Below are positions 34,655 through 45,722 of a stretch of 64,000 nt of DNA, piece by piece. The first letter of the stretch is position 1; the number at the start of each line of letters is the position of its first letter. The notes below the pieces were generated by a model. The model was not told the DNA's origin. It saw nothing but the letters and a program-made list of their open reading frames with translations, and ran no database searches. Source of the DNA: Hypericum androsaemum (lineage: Eukaryota > Streptophyta > Magnoliopsida > Malpighiales > Hypericaceae); NCBI GenBank assembly GCA_963995505.1, contig OZ023183.1, positions 15,310,671 through 15,374,670 on the forward strand, read 5' to 3'. Both the position numbers and the translations under genes were made by a program.

Positions 34655-36545
34655 TGTTAAACAAGAACAATAGAATCTTGATCCGATGAATAATCGGAGC
34701 AACAAAACGAACATGAAAAGCCCTAATTTTTATCATAAAAATCAATCAGTTAACTAAAACAACATAGAAGATAGTCTTATTTAGTTGGTTGATTTGATAT
34801 AAAAAATTAGGGGTTTTCCTTCTCGTCTTGTCGCTCTGATTATTTTCTCTTAAGTTGACAGAACAAGACTCTATCGCTCTTGTTCAACACGCCTTTCACT
34901 GCGTTAGTTGGTATTAGAGGCCAGTCAATGCTCCTTTGTGATGCCTCCAAAACGTGACGCACAAAGGGAGGTGGCTGCCCGCTGCCATCTTGAGCAATAC
35001 ATCGATGTCTTGATGGAATAAATTGGCGAGGTTCTGACCTTACCGGGTCCCGCTCAACACCCGCCTCACGATGCGTCACCAATTTATGACTCCTACCCTG
35101 GCGATGAAGAGGAGGGTGAGGTTTTTGTGATTCAGCGTCTCTTATAGGTTGAACATGAGGAATATGTTTTTTTTAGTTTTAACGTGAGGAAGATGTTGTT
35201 GATAGTGAGTGGCGAATGAGCTTATACCCCACATAGTCCAGGATTACGAGGTTTAGTATGTTGAGCACATTAATTTTCTCGACGTTGACAAGTTTGCATA
35301 TGTTGGAACGGAATGGCCTCAAGGATGCTCAAAGATCTGTCCGAAGAAGTGATTTCGTGCTCTTTCATGAAAATATTTGTGATTTCCTTATTTCCAAATA
35401 TTTGTTCTGCTGAGTTGAAAGATATTAAGTGTCACTGTGAGGCTCGAAGATATTAAAGAGTACATCTACGATGATTTCAAAAATTCGAAGACAAATTTCT
35501 CCAACCCTAAGTTTTTCTTATTAAAATCAATCAACTAAAATAATATAGTGTATGTTCTAACTTTAATGAACTAAAAAAACCTAGAATCCTATCGTAAATT
35601 AAACTACTAATAATAATCCAAAAACTATTGATGATAACTAAAATAATATAGACTCCGGTTGGAGAAACTAGTCCTCGAATTTGATGTCGTTGGCCAGCTT
35701 GAAATCGTCGTATGTACTCTTTAATATTTTCGAGCCACACGGTGACACCTGATATCTTCCAACTCAATCGAAAAAATATTTGGAAATTAGGAAATCACAT
35801 ATATTTTCATGAAAAAGCACGAACTCACTTCTTCGAACAGATCTTTCAATATCCTCGAGGCCATTCCATATATTCAGTAATGGAGAACTTACAACAAATG
35901 TAAACCTGTAAACTCCGAGAAAATTAATGTGCTCGACATACTCAACCTCGTAATCATGATTCATGTGGGGCATAGGCTCATCCAACAACTTACTAGCAAC
36001 AACATCTTCCTCATGTTCAGCCTATAAGAGACGTTGAATCACAAGAAGCTCACCTTCATCAACCTCGTTGTCCTCACCAGGGCATGAGTCAGAAAATGGT
36101 GGTTGATCGATGGTTGGTTGTGCATCGTGAGGCAGGTGTTGCGCGGAACCTGATAGGATGATACACTAAGCGTGAAGCAAGGTCAGAACATCGCCAATTT
36201 GTTCAGTCAAGACGTCGATGTAGTGCTCAAGATGGTCGCGGACAGCCGTTTCCCTTTGTGCGTCACATTTTGTAGGCATCGCAAAGGTGCGTTGACTGAT
36301 CACTGATACCAACTGGAGAGGCCTGTTGAACAAGAATGATAGAGTCTTGTTCTGTCAACTCAAGAGAGAATAACCGGAGCGACAAAACGAGAAAAAAAAT
36401 CTTAATTTTTATTATCAAATCAACCAACTAAAACAATTGAGCGTATGTCCTACTCATAATGAACTAAAACAAATCTAAGTAGAATCTTATCATAAATTAA
36501 ATTACTAATAATTAAAAATATATTGATAATGACTAAACTAATATT
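34655..36545. mobile_element. two opposed LTR-retrotransposon 5' ends (large inverted repeat)
   Basis: The left arm (about 34797-35483) reappears reversed at about 35697-36416. Going into the left arm one reads an LTR-like segment bounded by TGTTAAACAAG (34655) and CTTGTTCAACA (34879-34889). Next comes TTGGTATTAGAGG, like the initiator-Met primer-binding site (about 34908). Then a gag-like frame starts MPPKRDAQREVAARCHLEQY at 34941, with an early stop. The reversed copy has the same order. The AT-rich outer flank (ATCAACCAACTAAAACAAT.., 36417-36545) also occurs in the same orientation near 34738 and 35524. The arms are about 80-85% alike by eye. No pol is present, so it is a rearranged remnant. 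Confidence 0.75.
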
Positions 36546-37479
36546 ATTCTTTATCTCCATTATATACTTAAAATTTATTTATTCTGCCAATACATTTTGT
36601 TACATCTATGAAGTTTTACTATTGTGACTCCAAATCCAAATATTCTCATATCTTTTTTTACCGTTTGAGCACTGCTATTAGTTACGATCACATTTTATGA
36701 ATTTTTGTTTTAACATCCTCATGTTGAAAGAGTATTTATATTTTTATATATGGATAAAATAATATAAAAGTAATTATTATCACTAGAAATCTTGTAGAAA
36801 AGTTATGGAAAATATCAAAGGTTATTAAATTAAATTTACATTAGTTACATGCTATCTTCCAGTAAAATATTATTTTTATACCACCTTGTATTGGCTAATT
36901 CAAAAGACAAAATTCTCCCAACAAATATTTAGCACTATTGTGTTCTCAAATATTCGAACTCAGCACATCTAGAACATCACCCTCACTAAAATATATTGCT
37001 ACATGAAAACTAGGTTCAATCATAAATTTATATTATACAATAAAACTCCCAGAAAATAGTATGAACGAGACTAGAGAAAAATATCACTTTAGAAAAAATT
37101 ATGTTGAATATTATTTTAGATAAAACATTTATAAAAAATAATTAATTATTAGGATTGAGAGTTTATTAAATTGAAAAATTTAGAGATTATCAATTTTTAG
37201 AAATTTTAGTGTATTTATATAAATTTGCGGGAAACTGTAAAGGGGCACAAATCAAGTAGGTCGCCTCCAACATTTGCTCCTTCGTTAGGGTTTTAGGGCT
37301 TCGAAACAGTCGAACCAAAAACTAAAACCCCGCTCTCCCCCAACCAAAAGCCCTAAACAACGCCACCAAACACACCCGCCTCCGCCTCGAAGCTGCTCTG
37401 GACGCCGCGTTTTGTGTTCCATTAATTGGTTCAATTGAACCTCGAGGAACAAGCAGAAGCTCAGGAATCCCTTGAAGAG
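36546..37479. other. AT-rich region upstream of NOL10 with TIR-element relic
   Basis: At about 37033-37130 the sequence ATACAATAAAACTCCCAGAA..AAAATATCACTTTAG resembles the left end of the transposon in PUS3 intron 10. It is probably a truncated relative. The last 200 bases are the NOL10 promoter and leader. Nothing else was recognised. Confidence 0.5.
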
Positions 37480-40400
37480 ATGGCGACTCAAGCAGGGACT
37501 CTGAAGTCGACAACCATAAACGGGATGAAGGTGTACACCCTCTCCTCCCAGCAGATCTCCGTAGCCACGTGGCTCGATCCGAAGAAGCAGCGCGCCCTTC
37601 GCAAGGACGAAAGTGTGCAACTCCCTCCCCGCCTCCCAGTTGTTTGTGTGTTTGTGTGTGTGTCAGTAGTTTAGCTAACTGCTTTATTGGTGCCAGATTA
37701 TCAGCGGCGGGTTGAGCTCATTCAGGACTTGAGGTTCGAAACCGCCACATCCAAGATCAAGGAAACTCCGGACGGGGAGTTCCTAATTGCGTCAGGTGCT
37801 GTGGTCGTTGACTTTAGGGGTTTGAGAGGGCGGTGAATGTGAAGTCCTTAATCGCTTTTTCTGTTTGCTGCAATGCAGGTATATACCCGCCGCAAATTAA
37901 GGTGTATGAGCTGAGGGAGCTGTCATTGAAATTCGAAAGACACTTCGATTCTGAGATAGTTGATTTTGAGGTGCGTTCACGCTGTTCTTTCCGGTGAAGC
38001 TTGATTCACTGTGAGCGTATTTGGGAGATAGTATACTATTTGGAAAGTTCTTGCTTTTCTTATACATAACTTGTGAATATGTTTATTTCTGTAGATATTG
38101 GATGATGACTACTCAAAGCTTGCGTTTCTGTGTGCCGATCGCTCTGTTTGTTTACATGCAAAATACGGAAAGCATTACACCTTGCGGATTCCAAGGTCAG
38201 TGTATACATCCCATATGCTGCTGTATTCAATTCTTTTCATTATGGCTTAGACATTGCATTCAAATGGAAAAGTTGCAAAAACTGTTTGATTGTGCTTATT
38301 ATTCCCATATATTTAGCACTTGCTTCTACAAAAGTTGAAACTTTGACATTTTACAGGGAAGGAAGGGATATCACATATGATAGCTGGTCTTGCGACTTAC
38401 TTTGTGCTGCCTCTTCTCCGGAACTCTACAGAATTAATTTGGAACAGGCACTGTACTGACAACTATAAATAGAGTGTCTGTTCACTGTACTTCAAATTTC
38501 CTGTTATATTCATGTTTGAGAAATCTTGATAGTTTTTTCTATGTTCTAAATAATGTTAATAAGTAACCTGTATGGTAAGAAGTTTATGCGGATGAAATTT
38601 GCTTAGGAACAAAGTGCATGGTCCCAAAGATAGTTTTTTATGCCTTGTTCAGATGGAAGCTCTGCTTACTACAGCTTTACTCTTGACGTGGGTGGCATTG
38701 TCTATATAGAGAAAGAAGACCAGTGGAAACTTCTCTTGAGTTTAAACTAATCCAAATCTGTTGCAAACAAACTTCATTGAACAGAATGTTAAGTTAAACG
38801 ATACCACATGCACTTTTATACTCCTTTTAGGTCCTTAACTAGCTTAACCCAGCGTATTTATTGAGTTGGCCTGTCTTTTGTGTCCTGTAAGAACGTCTAG
38901 TTTGTTTTGTTGCAATTCCATGCCATCATCTCGTATGCACGTAAAAATAAATGTGTCAGTTGCTCAACCTTCGAATCCACGTGCATCTCTTTGCAGGGAC
39001 GTTTCCTTGCCTCACTGACCTCACAATCTCCAGCTTTGAACACAGTTTGTCGGAGGTTTGCGCTGAACTTCAGCATTTTCTGTGAGACTTGAAGCTTTCT
39101 GTAGGCTGACATTTTTTCAACTTCCCTTTTGCTTTCCCCAATCATAGTAAGCTTCATGGTCTGGTTGCTTGTGGTGGCGAGGATGGTGCTGTCGAATGCT
39201 TTGACATGAGAACAAGGACATCAGTGGGCAGAGTTGACACTGGACCTCCTTTAGGGAATAAGCTCAAGGTAACTCCGTGCTCTCCGTGATCAGTGGCATG
39301 GACTTTGTAAACATGTAAATGATCCTTCGGTTTTTTTGTCACGGGGAAGTCTACGGCTGTCATCTTGAGCAAGATCACGATTTAAAAGCTAAATATTGTT
39401 GAGTATGCTAAGATATCCAGAAGTTCTAGTTTGACACCTGTTTGTTCGTTGATTTTGCTTATTTAAGAAATCACTTAATGAAAGCAGATTTTCTATTCCT
39501 TTCAAAATTTTCATAATCTTTTCCAAATAAAGCATGAATCATTCGATTCATTTGGCTCTCACTCGAAGATTTCAATTCCTTTGGGCCGGCGAATTGAAAT
39601 ATCATTCAAGCTGCTCAGGATGGATTTATTGGAGTTATTGCTGCTGCGTTGTCGGTCTTTCCTGTATGATTTGATCATGGAGTTGTAAACTTCTTCGTGT
39701 CCTTGATCATGCTGTGATGATGTACTTTCTCGTAAGAATTTATGCTAGAAGGGTTGGAAATGCATTTTTTATACGCTAGTCTTTGAAAATCCCTTACAAG
39801 AGAAGCTCTGATTCATTTCGCCCATCCTGGATGGTATAACTTTTCTAAGAATGCTCTCTCACCATATCTGCAATATCTTCAGGGGGTCACTTCAATAAAA
39901 TTTGATGATGATGGCGGTTATCTGATGGCTGTTGGGAGGGATACAGGAAGGGTATGATTTGTTTGTTTGTATTTTTTAAAAGTATTTTTTAGTTCATGCT
40001 GGTGTCTGCGAAAATTTGGATACGTGTAAGCTTTATTTAATATACAGCTGCTGTTCCTATATGTTGTAAATCTTCTACCTGTCAATTGAGCATCCTAACA
40101 ATGATGGGGTCCTGCTCTCTGTTCTCTAACAATCAGGTGTTGATATATGACTTGCGATCATCAAATCCTATAAGAGTTAAGGATCACATGTAAGTTGGAA
40201 TTGATCATATTGTCTCTGTTCCAACTTTAATTATTTGCTTGAATGGTTTGTCAGTGAGAATTCTTGTTGTGTAGGGATGATGGACCCATCATCGACATTA
40301 AATGGCATCACACTCTAAATTCTGATCGGAAGAAGCTGATTACTACAGATGACAGGATAGTCAAAATTTGGGATCCTGAAACAGTAAGTGATGTCTCCTT

Positions 40401-43400
40401 CCTTTGATAATTTATAGAAGGGAAGGGAGCCTTTTTTTTGGGCAGGCTTGGTGGTGGTGGGAGGCAAAACAGTTTCATCATGTTGGTACTTTGTCAATGC
40501 AGAAACAGTTTTATGCTGATACCAATCAGTTATGTCAAATTGTAAATATCAGATGTACTCATGTTCAAACAGGGACTTTGGCCTGGCTATAGAACACTGT
40601 ATATAGGTTTTCCCACCAACTTCTATCTGTCAATATTAAGATTCGTTGGGTCAGGTTTATCTGGTCATTAGCATTTGATAAAGCTTGAGAATCTAATTTA
40701 TAGCATGCATGGGGAACTTACTTATAAGGTGCTGCATGTGCCATGTTGTATTTATACAGTAGGTTTAGCTGAGAATAATCTGATATGATTGTCCTCAACT
40801 CTTCATTGAAGGTCTCTTCAGGTGGTCATTGGGAACTTGTAATAGTATGTTCCTGGGAAAACTCGTGAACCATCTATATCCTTAGTAATAGTGTTGAGAC
40901 CATAAAAATCTCCCACCACTTCTCCATTGGTGCCGTGACTCAGCCCAGTGGTCAAAATCAACATCATTTGCCTGTTGCCAATGTTCTTGTTGATGCTATT
41001 TCCGGATGTTTCCTCTGGCATCCTCTCTGTTTTTAATACTAGGGATTAGGGAATTTTTTGTTGTAACAGACACACGTTGTCTGCAACTTGAATTTACACA
41101 CATCTTCCCCTTCTTGCAACAGCTTGCAGACTTCCAGCAAAGCCTATTGTATTCGAGGAGGTTCCATGTTTGTTAACTGCGTGTATTTTGATTTCTTGTG
41201 GTTTGCAGGGAGATGGCATGGCACACATTCAACCCACAGCTGGAAAAATAAATGATGTATGCGTGTTTGGTGGCAGTGGGTTGATGTTGCTGGCTCTAGA
41301 TGGCAGTCAAATTCCAGCATCCTTTCTACCTTCCCTTGGACCTGCTCCTAAATGGTGCTCTTACCTTGAAAATCTAACGGTGTGGTTCTGGAATGTCATT
41401 TTCTTTATATGCCTTTTGATGCTTGCTTTTGCTATGTTATGTCTATAGTGTTCATCAATATGCTTCTCTTCTTCATTGTAGGAAGAAATGGAGGAGGGTG
41501 CCCAAACCACAATTTACGACAATTATAAATTTGTGACAAAAGAAGATCTTGAAAAGTTGAATTTGACAAATCTGCTTGGGACCAATCTACTGAGAGCCTA
41601 TATGCATGGTTTCTTCATTAATCATCGAGTGTACAAGCAGGTTAGGATGTTTTACTGCACTTATTCATTACAAAGAAAGTACCAGATACAAATTGAACAT
41701 GAATGAAATTCGACTGACCTATTCAAGAACTTTAGCTTCTGTTGGTGTAACCAGAAACTTTGGGTTTTAGGACCTATCTGTGGTCTTGGGGCCTTGAAGG
41801 AATCATTTAGCTTCAATAAGTTTTTGTTATTGAGTGTTAATGCTCCTGCCAAGATTTAATTTCTTGTGACGGGTGGCTAATATGCAGGCCAAGGATAAGT
41901 TTGCTCCAATTGATCATGAAGAATATCTTGAGCAACGGAAACAAAAGAAATTAGAAGAAGCGGCAAGAACGCGAATCACGGTAACCTAATCTGAAGCTTT
42001 TTCCATATGTTTTGTTTACTTTATGGAACATCTTTGGCACGCAAGCTCTATTCTTGTATTACTTTTAAAATCTGCATCCATGACTCCAGTTCCCTGGTTG
42101 TCTGGACTGACCTGCATCTCTCCAGCTATTTGGGAGTTTGCGCTGGTCCTCTCATCCTCTTGACGGAGGACCAAATACAATTCAATTAGGTCGAATTGAT
42201 TTAATTGAAACCTTGCATTTCTAATCAAATGTTCTGCACTAGATTTACTTTGAAACTGGGAACAAAAGCATCTGCTGCTTGATAGGGCTATTTAATTGAA
42301 ATGCCAACTGGTTTCAGAAATTCCATAGCTTTTTGTATGCTTTGATATCTCCTCTATGTTCTGAAACCCTTCGTTCAGGCATGTTGTATATTCATATCTT
42401 GCTTCACATTGGTGATAAATGCTTGAACTGGCATTAAATGAGCTTCCCTGCTAGTTGCTGATTCATTTTCTCGTGGTTGCTGCAGGTACCAAGAAATATT
42501 CCAAAAGCTAATCGTAGGTTTTATGATAACTTAATCAACGATGATGAAGCTGAGATCGAGAAGAAAGATGTGGAAGACAACGAGTCCAAGAAAGCATCCA
42601 AGAAAAAGAAAGGGAAAGGACTTGGCACTGGAATACTTAAAGATGAGAGATTTGCACGCATATTTGAAGACCCGGTACAGTTGTCAAATCATTCTACCCA
42701 TTTGACTTTATTAAGCAGTTGTTTCTTTCATTTTGTTTGGTTTTAATTGGTTGTGGAGGCCAAGATGAGCTTTTGTTTTAATTCAAGCTCCAAACACTTC
42801 TTTTTGCATCTGTCATTTCTTTTTTAGTCAGGCTCAACCAAAAATATATGTTGCATTGGGGTTTTAGTTTCACCTCTATGTTGGCTTCTCCAACTCCACA
42901 GGTGCCCGTTCTTCCTTTTAAGTAAGGAAATATACAAATAGGCCAATGTGGTTTTTATAAATAGACTGATTACTTCAGCCTTTTGCTTTCTAGTTAGGGC
43001 CACATGCTTCTTTGTCTAGTCGGAAGAACACAACTTTTTACAATTTGCACTTTTTTTTTCTTTTGAGGAATTAGAGTCCTCGTTATATATGCATGAAAAA
43101 ATGTTATCTTTTTTGGTTGACCTTTTGTTTATTTTTAATAAAAAAAAGTTGCTTATTCACTTTTCAGGATTTTGAAATTGATGAGCGCTCGCATGAGTAT
43201 ATGGCCTTGCACCCTGTTGCCCCCACAAAGAAGCCTTCTATGGTGGAGGAGCACTTTGAGCCTGCAATGGACAACGGTGACTCTGAGGCTTCAGAAGGGT
43301 CTCAATTATCGGAGGATGACGAGCCTGGCAATGGAAGAGGAGATTCGAGAAAGCAACAACAAGTTCCAAGGTACGCAATGGTTTTCATTCCACGCATAAA

Positions 43401-43805
43401 ATTTTCGTACAGTTTGTTGGTATCTTGACACTAGCTTTGTTTGTGTTTTAACCATACAGGTTACATGAGGTGAAGGATGAAAGGCATGCAGAGGCTTACT
43501 GGAACAACGCATCACTTGCAAAAGAGGATTCCTTGTCTCTGGCAGAGAGAATGGCCGCACTTGGAGATGACCGCCAGAAATCCGGAATCCCCAACAATGT
43601 AAAGTTCGGCCTGGGAGGATCACGGGAAATCTCCTTCGTCTCTAAAAACTCGAGAAAATACGTCGAAGATGATGGTGGTTTAGAGCCCCAGCAAAAGAGG
43701 AGAGGAGTTCAATCCTTGGGGCTTAAACCGGTTGGATCAGGCCACAGAGGCCGTGGTGGGAGGGGGAGTTTTAGAGGAGGAAGGGGCAGAAGGGGGCGAC
43801 GGTAA
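37480..43805 (+). CDS. NOL10: nucleolar protein 10 (NOL10/ENP2), WD40 ribosome-biogenesis factor
   Basis: Sixteen exons encode 695 residues: 37480-37612, 37697-37795, 37879-37970, 38095-38195, 38357-38447, 38997-39055, 39148-39268, 39883-39951, 40137-40189, 40275-40383, 41209-41379, 41482-41640, 41888-41980, 42486-42674, 43168-43370 and 43460-43805. ENP2/NOL10 is a nucleolar factor for small-subunit assembly and early pre-rRNA cleavage. The N-terminal half is a WD40 propeller ([60 protein letters not shown]). Then follow [20 protein letters not shown], a basic [11 protein letters not shown] stretch, and the NUC153-type motif [19 protein letters not shown]. The tail is RGG-rich ([20 protein letters not shown]). 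Exon 5 ends CAG|GCACTG, which needs a GC donor to give [12 protein letters not shown]. The first ATG of the frame was used as start. AATAAA lies near 43946. Confidence 0.95.
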
Positions 43806-44344
43806 ATCCCTGTACACGAATGTTCCGCTCTTAATTGGCGCTTGGAAATTTTGGCTCCAGACATCCAACCATCCAGATGGTCATTTTTGAGTTTTAAATT
43901 GGTGTAAACTTGTATGTATCAGCTGACCGCATTGCTTTTTTTTTTAATAAAAGTTATGGAAGGTAAAATTTGAAAAAATAAGAGTCTACTCACTAGTTGG
44001 TCAACTCTTGACGCGCGGAAGGTTTTTTTCACACAAAAAATTAAGAAAACGTGGAATCGACTTGCAACCAAGTCGACTCCCTATTTATTTATTTATTTGT
44101 TTGTTTTTTTTCAAAAATGTTGAAGAATGATAAGTTTCCCTCTTCCCTTGGCCGTCCATTCCAATTTAAGTTGTCGCAGATGCCTTGGTTCAGAGAGAAA
44201 AAAAAGGGAAAAAAAGCCTCCTATGGAACTACTGGAAGAACGTCACCAATGTTTGCGTGTCCGAATTGGTAATTTCCTTTTTTTCGCAATAGTTTTCAAG
44301 CTTTATGCGCCAATTCATAGGACCTGAGTGCACCATGTGGCAGG
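43806..44344. other. NOL10 3' flank, nothing recognised
   Basis: 3' UTR to about 43970, then low-complexity AT-rich DNA. No gene seen. Confidence 0.5.
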
Positions 44345-44448
44345 GGGTTCAAATTCAGTGGGGACAGGGGTAATCCCCACTGAAAGGGACAGGGGCAGTA
44401 TTGGAAATACACTAATTAAAATAATTAAAAAAAATATCAGCGGATATA

Positions 44449-44840
44449 TTGGTTTCCATTTTTTCGGATATTGGTTTCCATCTTCTGTGCTATTGGTTTC
44501 ATTCTGTTATGATATTGGTTTCATTCTACTATGATATTGGTTTTCATTTTCTACGTTATTGGTTTCATTCTACTATGACATTGGTTTCATTCTACTATGA
44601 TATTGGTTTCATTCTATTCTACTATGATATTGGTTTCATTCTACTATGATATTGGTTTCATCCCACCATGATATTGGTTTTCATCTTCTCCAATATTGGT
44701 ATCTCATTATAAGTGAAAATGTATACCATTCGAATGTATTGGTTTCATTCTTCTCGAATATTGGTTTCATCCTTCTCAAATATTGGTATCATCGTTCTAG
44801 GATATTGGTATCATTCTACTTTAATATTGGTAATGATTTC
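44449..44840. repeat. tandem array, TATTGGTTTCATTCTACTATGA unit
   Basis: About 17 copies of a 20-25-base unit, consensus ATATTGGTTTCATTCTACTATG, vary in length and in their second half; the ATTGGT core is almost constant. Frames through it read IGFHSTMILVSFYYD-like peptides that are repeat translation, not a protein gene. Confidence 0.93.
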
Positions 44841-45299
44841 TAAGAGTATTGACAAAAATACTCTTACAAAAAAAACAAAAAAATTGATGACATCATCCTT
44901 TCATCTCCAATAATCAATACCAAAAAATAACATTCCGAACAAAAAAACCTTAAAAAAAACAACAAAAAGAAAAACGATCAACAACCTAAGGAAAGCTAAG
45001 GATTAATCGAATGACCAAGGCATCTCCATCAGATTAATTGAATTCAAAAGCTAACGAGAGGGGTGAACCCTGTAATCGCCGAACCGTCTTCGTCCTCGCC
45101 AAACCGCCAGATGCCCTCGCCAAATCGTCTGTCTCTCTATCCAAAATTGCCAAACCGCCGTCAAGCACCGTCCACAAGAATCGTCGTCCTCTCCAAGTCA
45201 TCATTGTCCTCGCCCAACCGTCGTCGTTCTCGCCAAGTACCGTCGTCACGGTGACCTTGCCGAAGTCGCAGACTGAGGTCGAGAGGGAGGCGGCAGCAG

Positions 45300-45530
45300 G
45301 TGGGGGGGGGGGGGGGGGGTTAATCGGGATCGGGGAGAGAGGGGGAGGGGGGGGGTGGGGGTAATCGGGATGGGGGGGGGGTTAATCGGGATCGGGGAGA
45401 GAGGGGGAGGGGGGTGGGGGTAATCGGGATGGGGGGGGGGGGGGGGGGAGGGTGGGTGGGGGTAATCGGGATCGGAGGGGGGGAGGGGTTAATCGGGATC
45501 AGGGGGGTTTTGGGAACGGCGGGGTTGTAG
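45300..45530. repeat. G-run block, strong G-quadruplex potential
   Basis: About 230 bases of guanine runs (up to about 19 in a row) are broken by TTAATCGGGATCGGGGAGAG and GGTAATCGGGAT, which repeat five to six times. Many windows fit four or more G-tracts with short loops. Length is likely unstable and could be affected by assembly or sequencing errors. Confidence 0.9.
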
Positions 45531-45722
45531 TGGGGGGAGGGGGGATTTATATAGTAAAACCCTAATAAGTATGTTTGGATAAAAACTCGAAAATACCCTC
45601 AACAGATTCTGACCATCAGATCTGAAAAAAAAGAATTTGATTAAATCTAAAGGTCCATATTTAGTCCATAGCATGGGGATGATTTTTATGTAGTCCCCCC
45701 TGAATCCAATCCCTGTGGCAGG

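Larger units (their letters stand above)
44345..45713. mobile_element. MULE-like element with internal satellite and G-runs
   Basis: The perfect 9-bp repeat TGTGGCAGG flanks it at 44336-44344 and 45714-45722. The left end GGGTTCAAATTCAGTGGGGAC is mirrored imperfectly by GTCCCCCCTGAATCCAATCCC, with further partial match inward (GGGGTAATCCCC against GGGGATGATTTTT). There is no transposase. Inside are a 22-base-type satellite (44449-44840), a CCGTCGTCCTCGCC-rich stretch (45070-45250) and long guanine runs (45300-45530). The 9-bp duplication favours Mutator, but the TIR is short and diverged. Confidence 0.78.

Noticed and set aside
37285..37620. Minus-strand 111-codon frame over the NOL10 start
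   Set aside because: Shadow of exon 1 and leader; no family resemblance.
44449..44840. Regular repeats that might suggest a CRISPR array
   Set aside because: The unit varies in length and sequence and has no constant repeat separated by unique spacers; the DNA is plant nuclear, so it is a satellite.
45038..45364. + strand 108-codon Pro/Ser/Gly-rich frame
   Set aside because: It covers a CCGTCGTCCTCGCC repeat and the G-run; composition-driven, without splice or start context.
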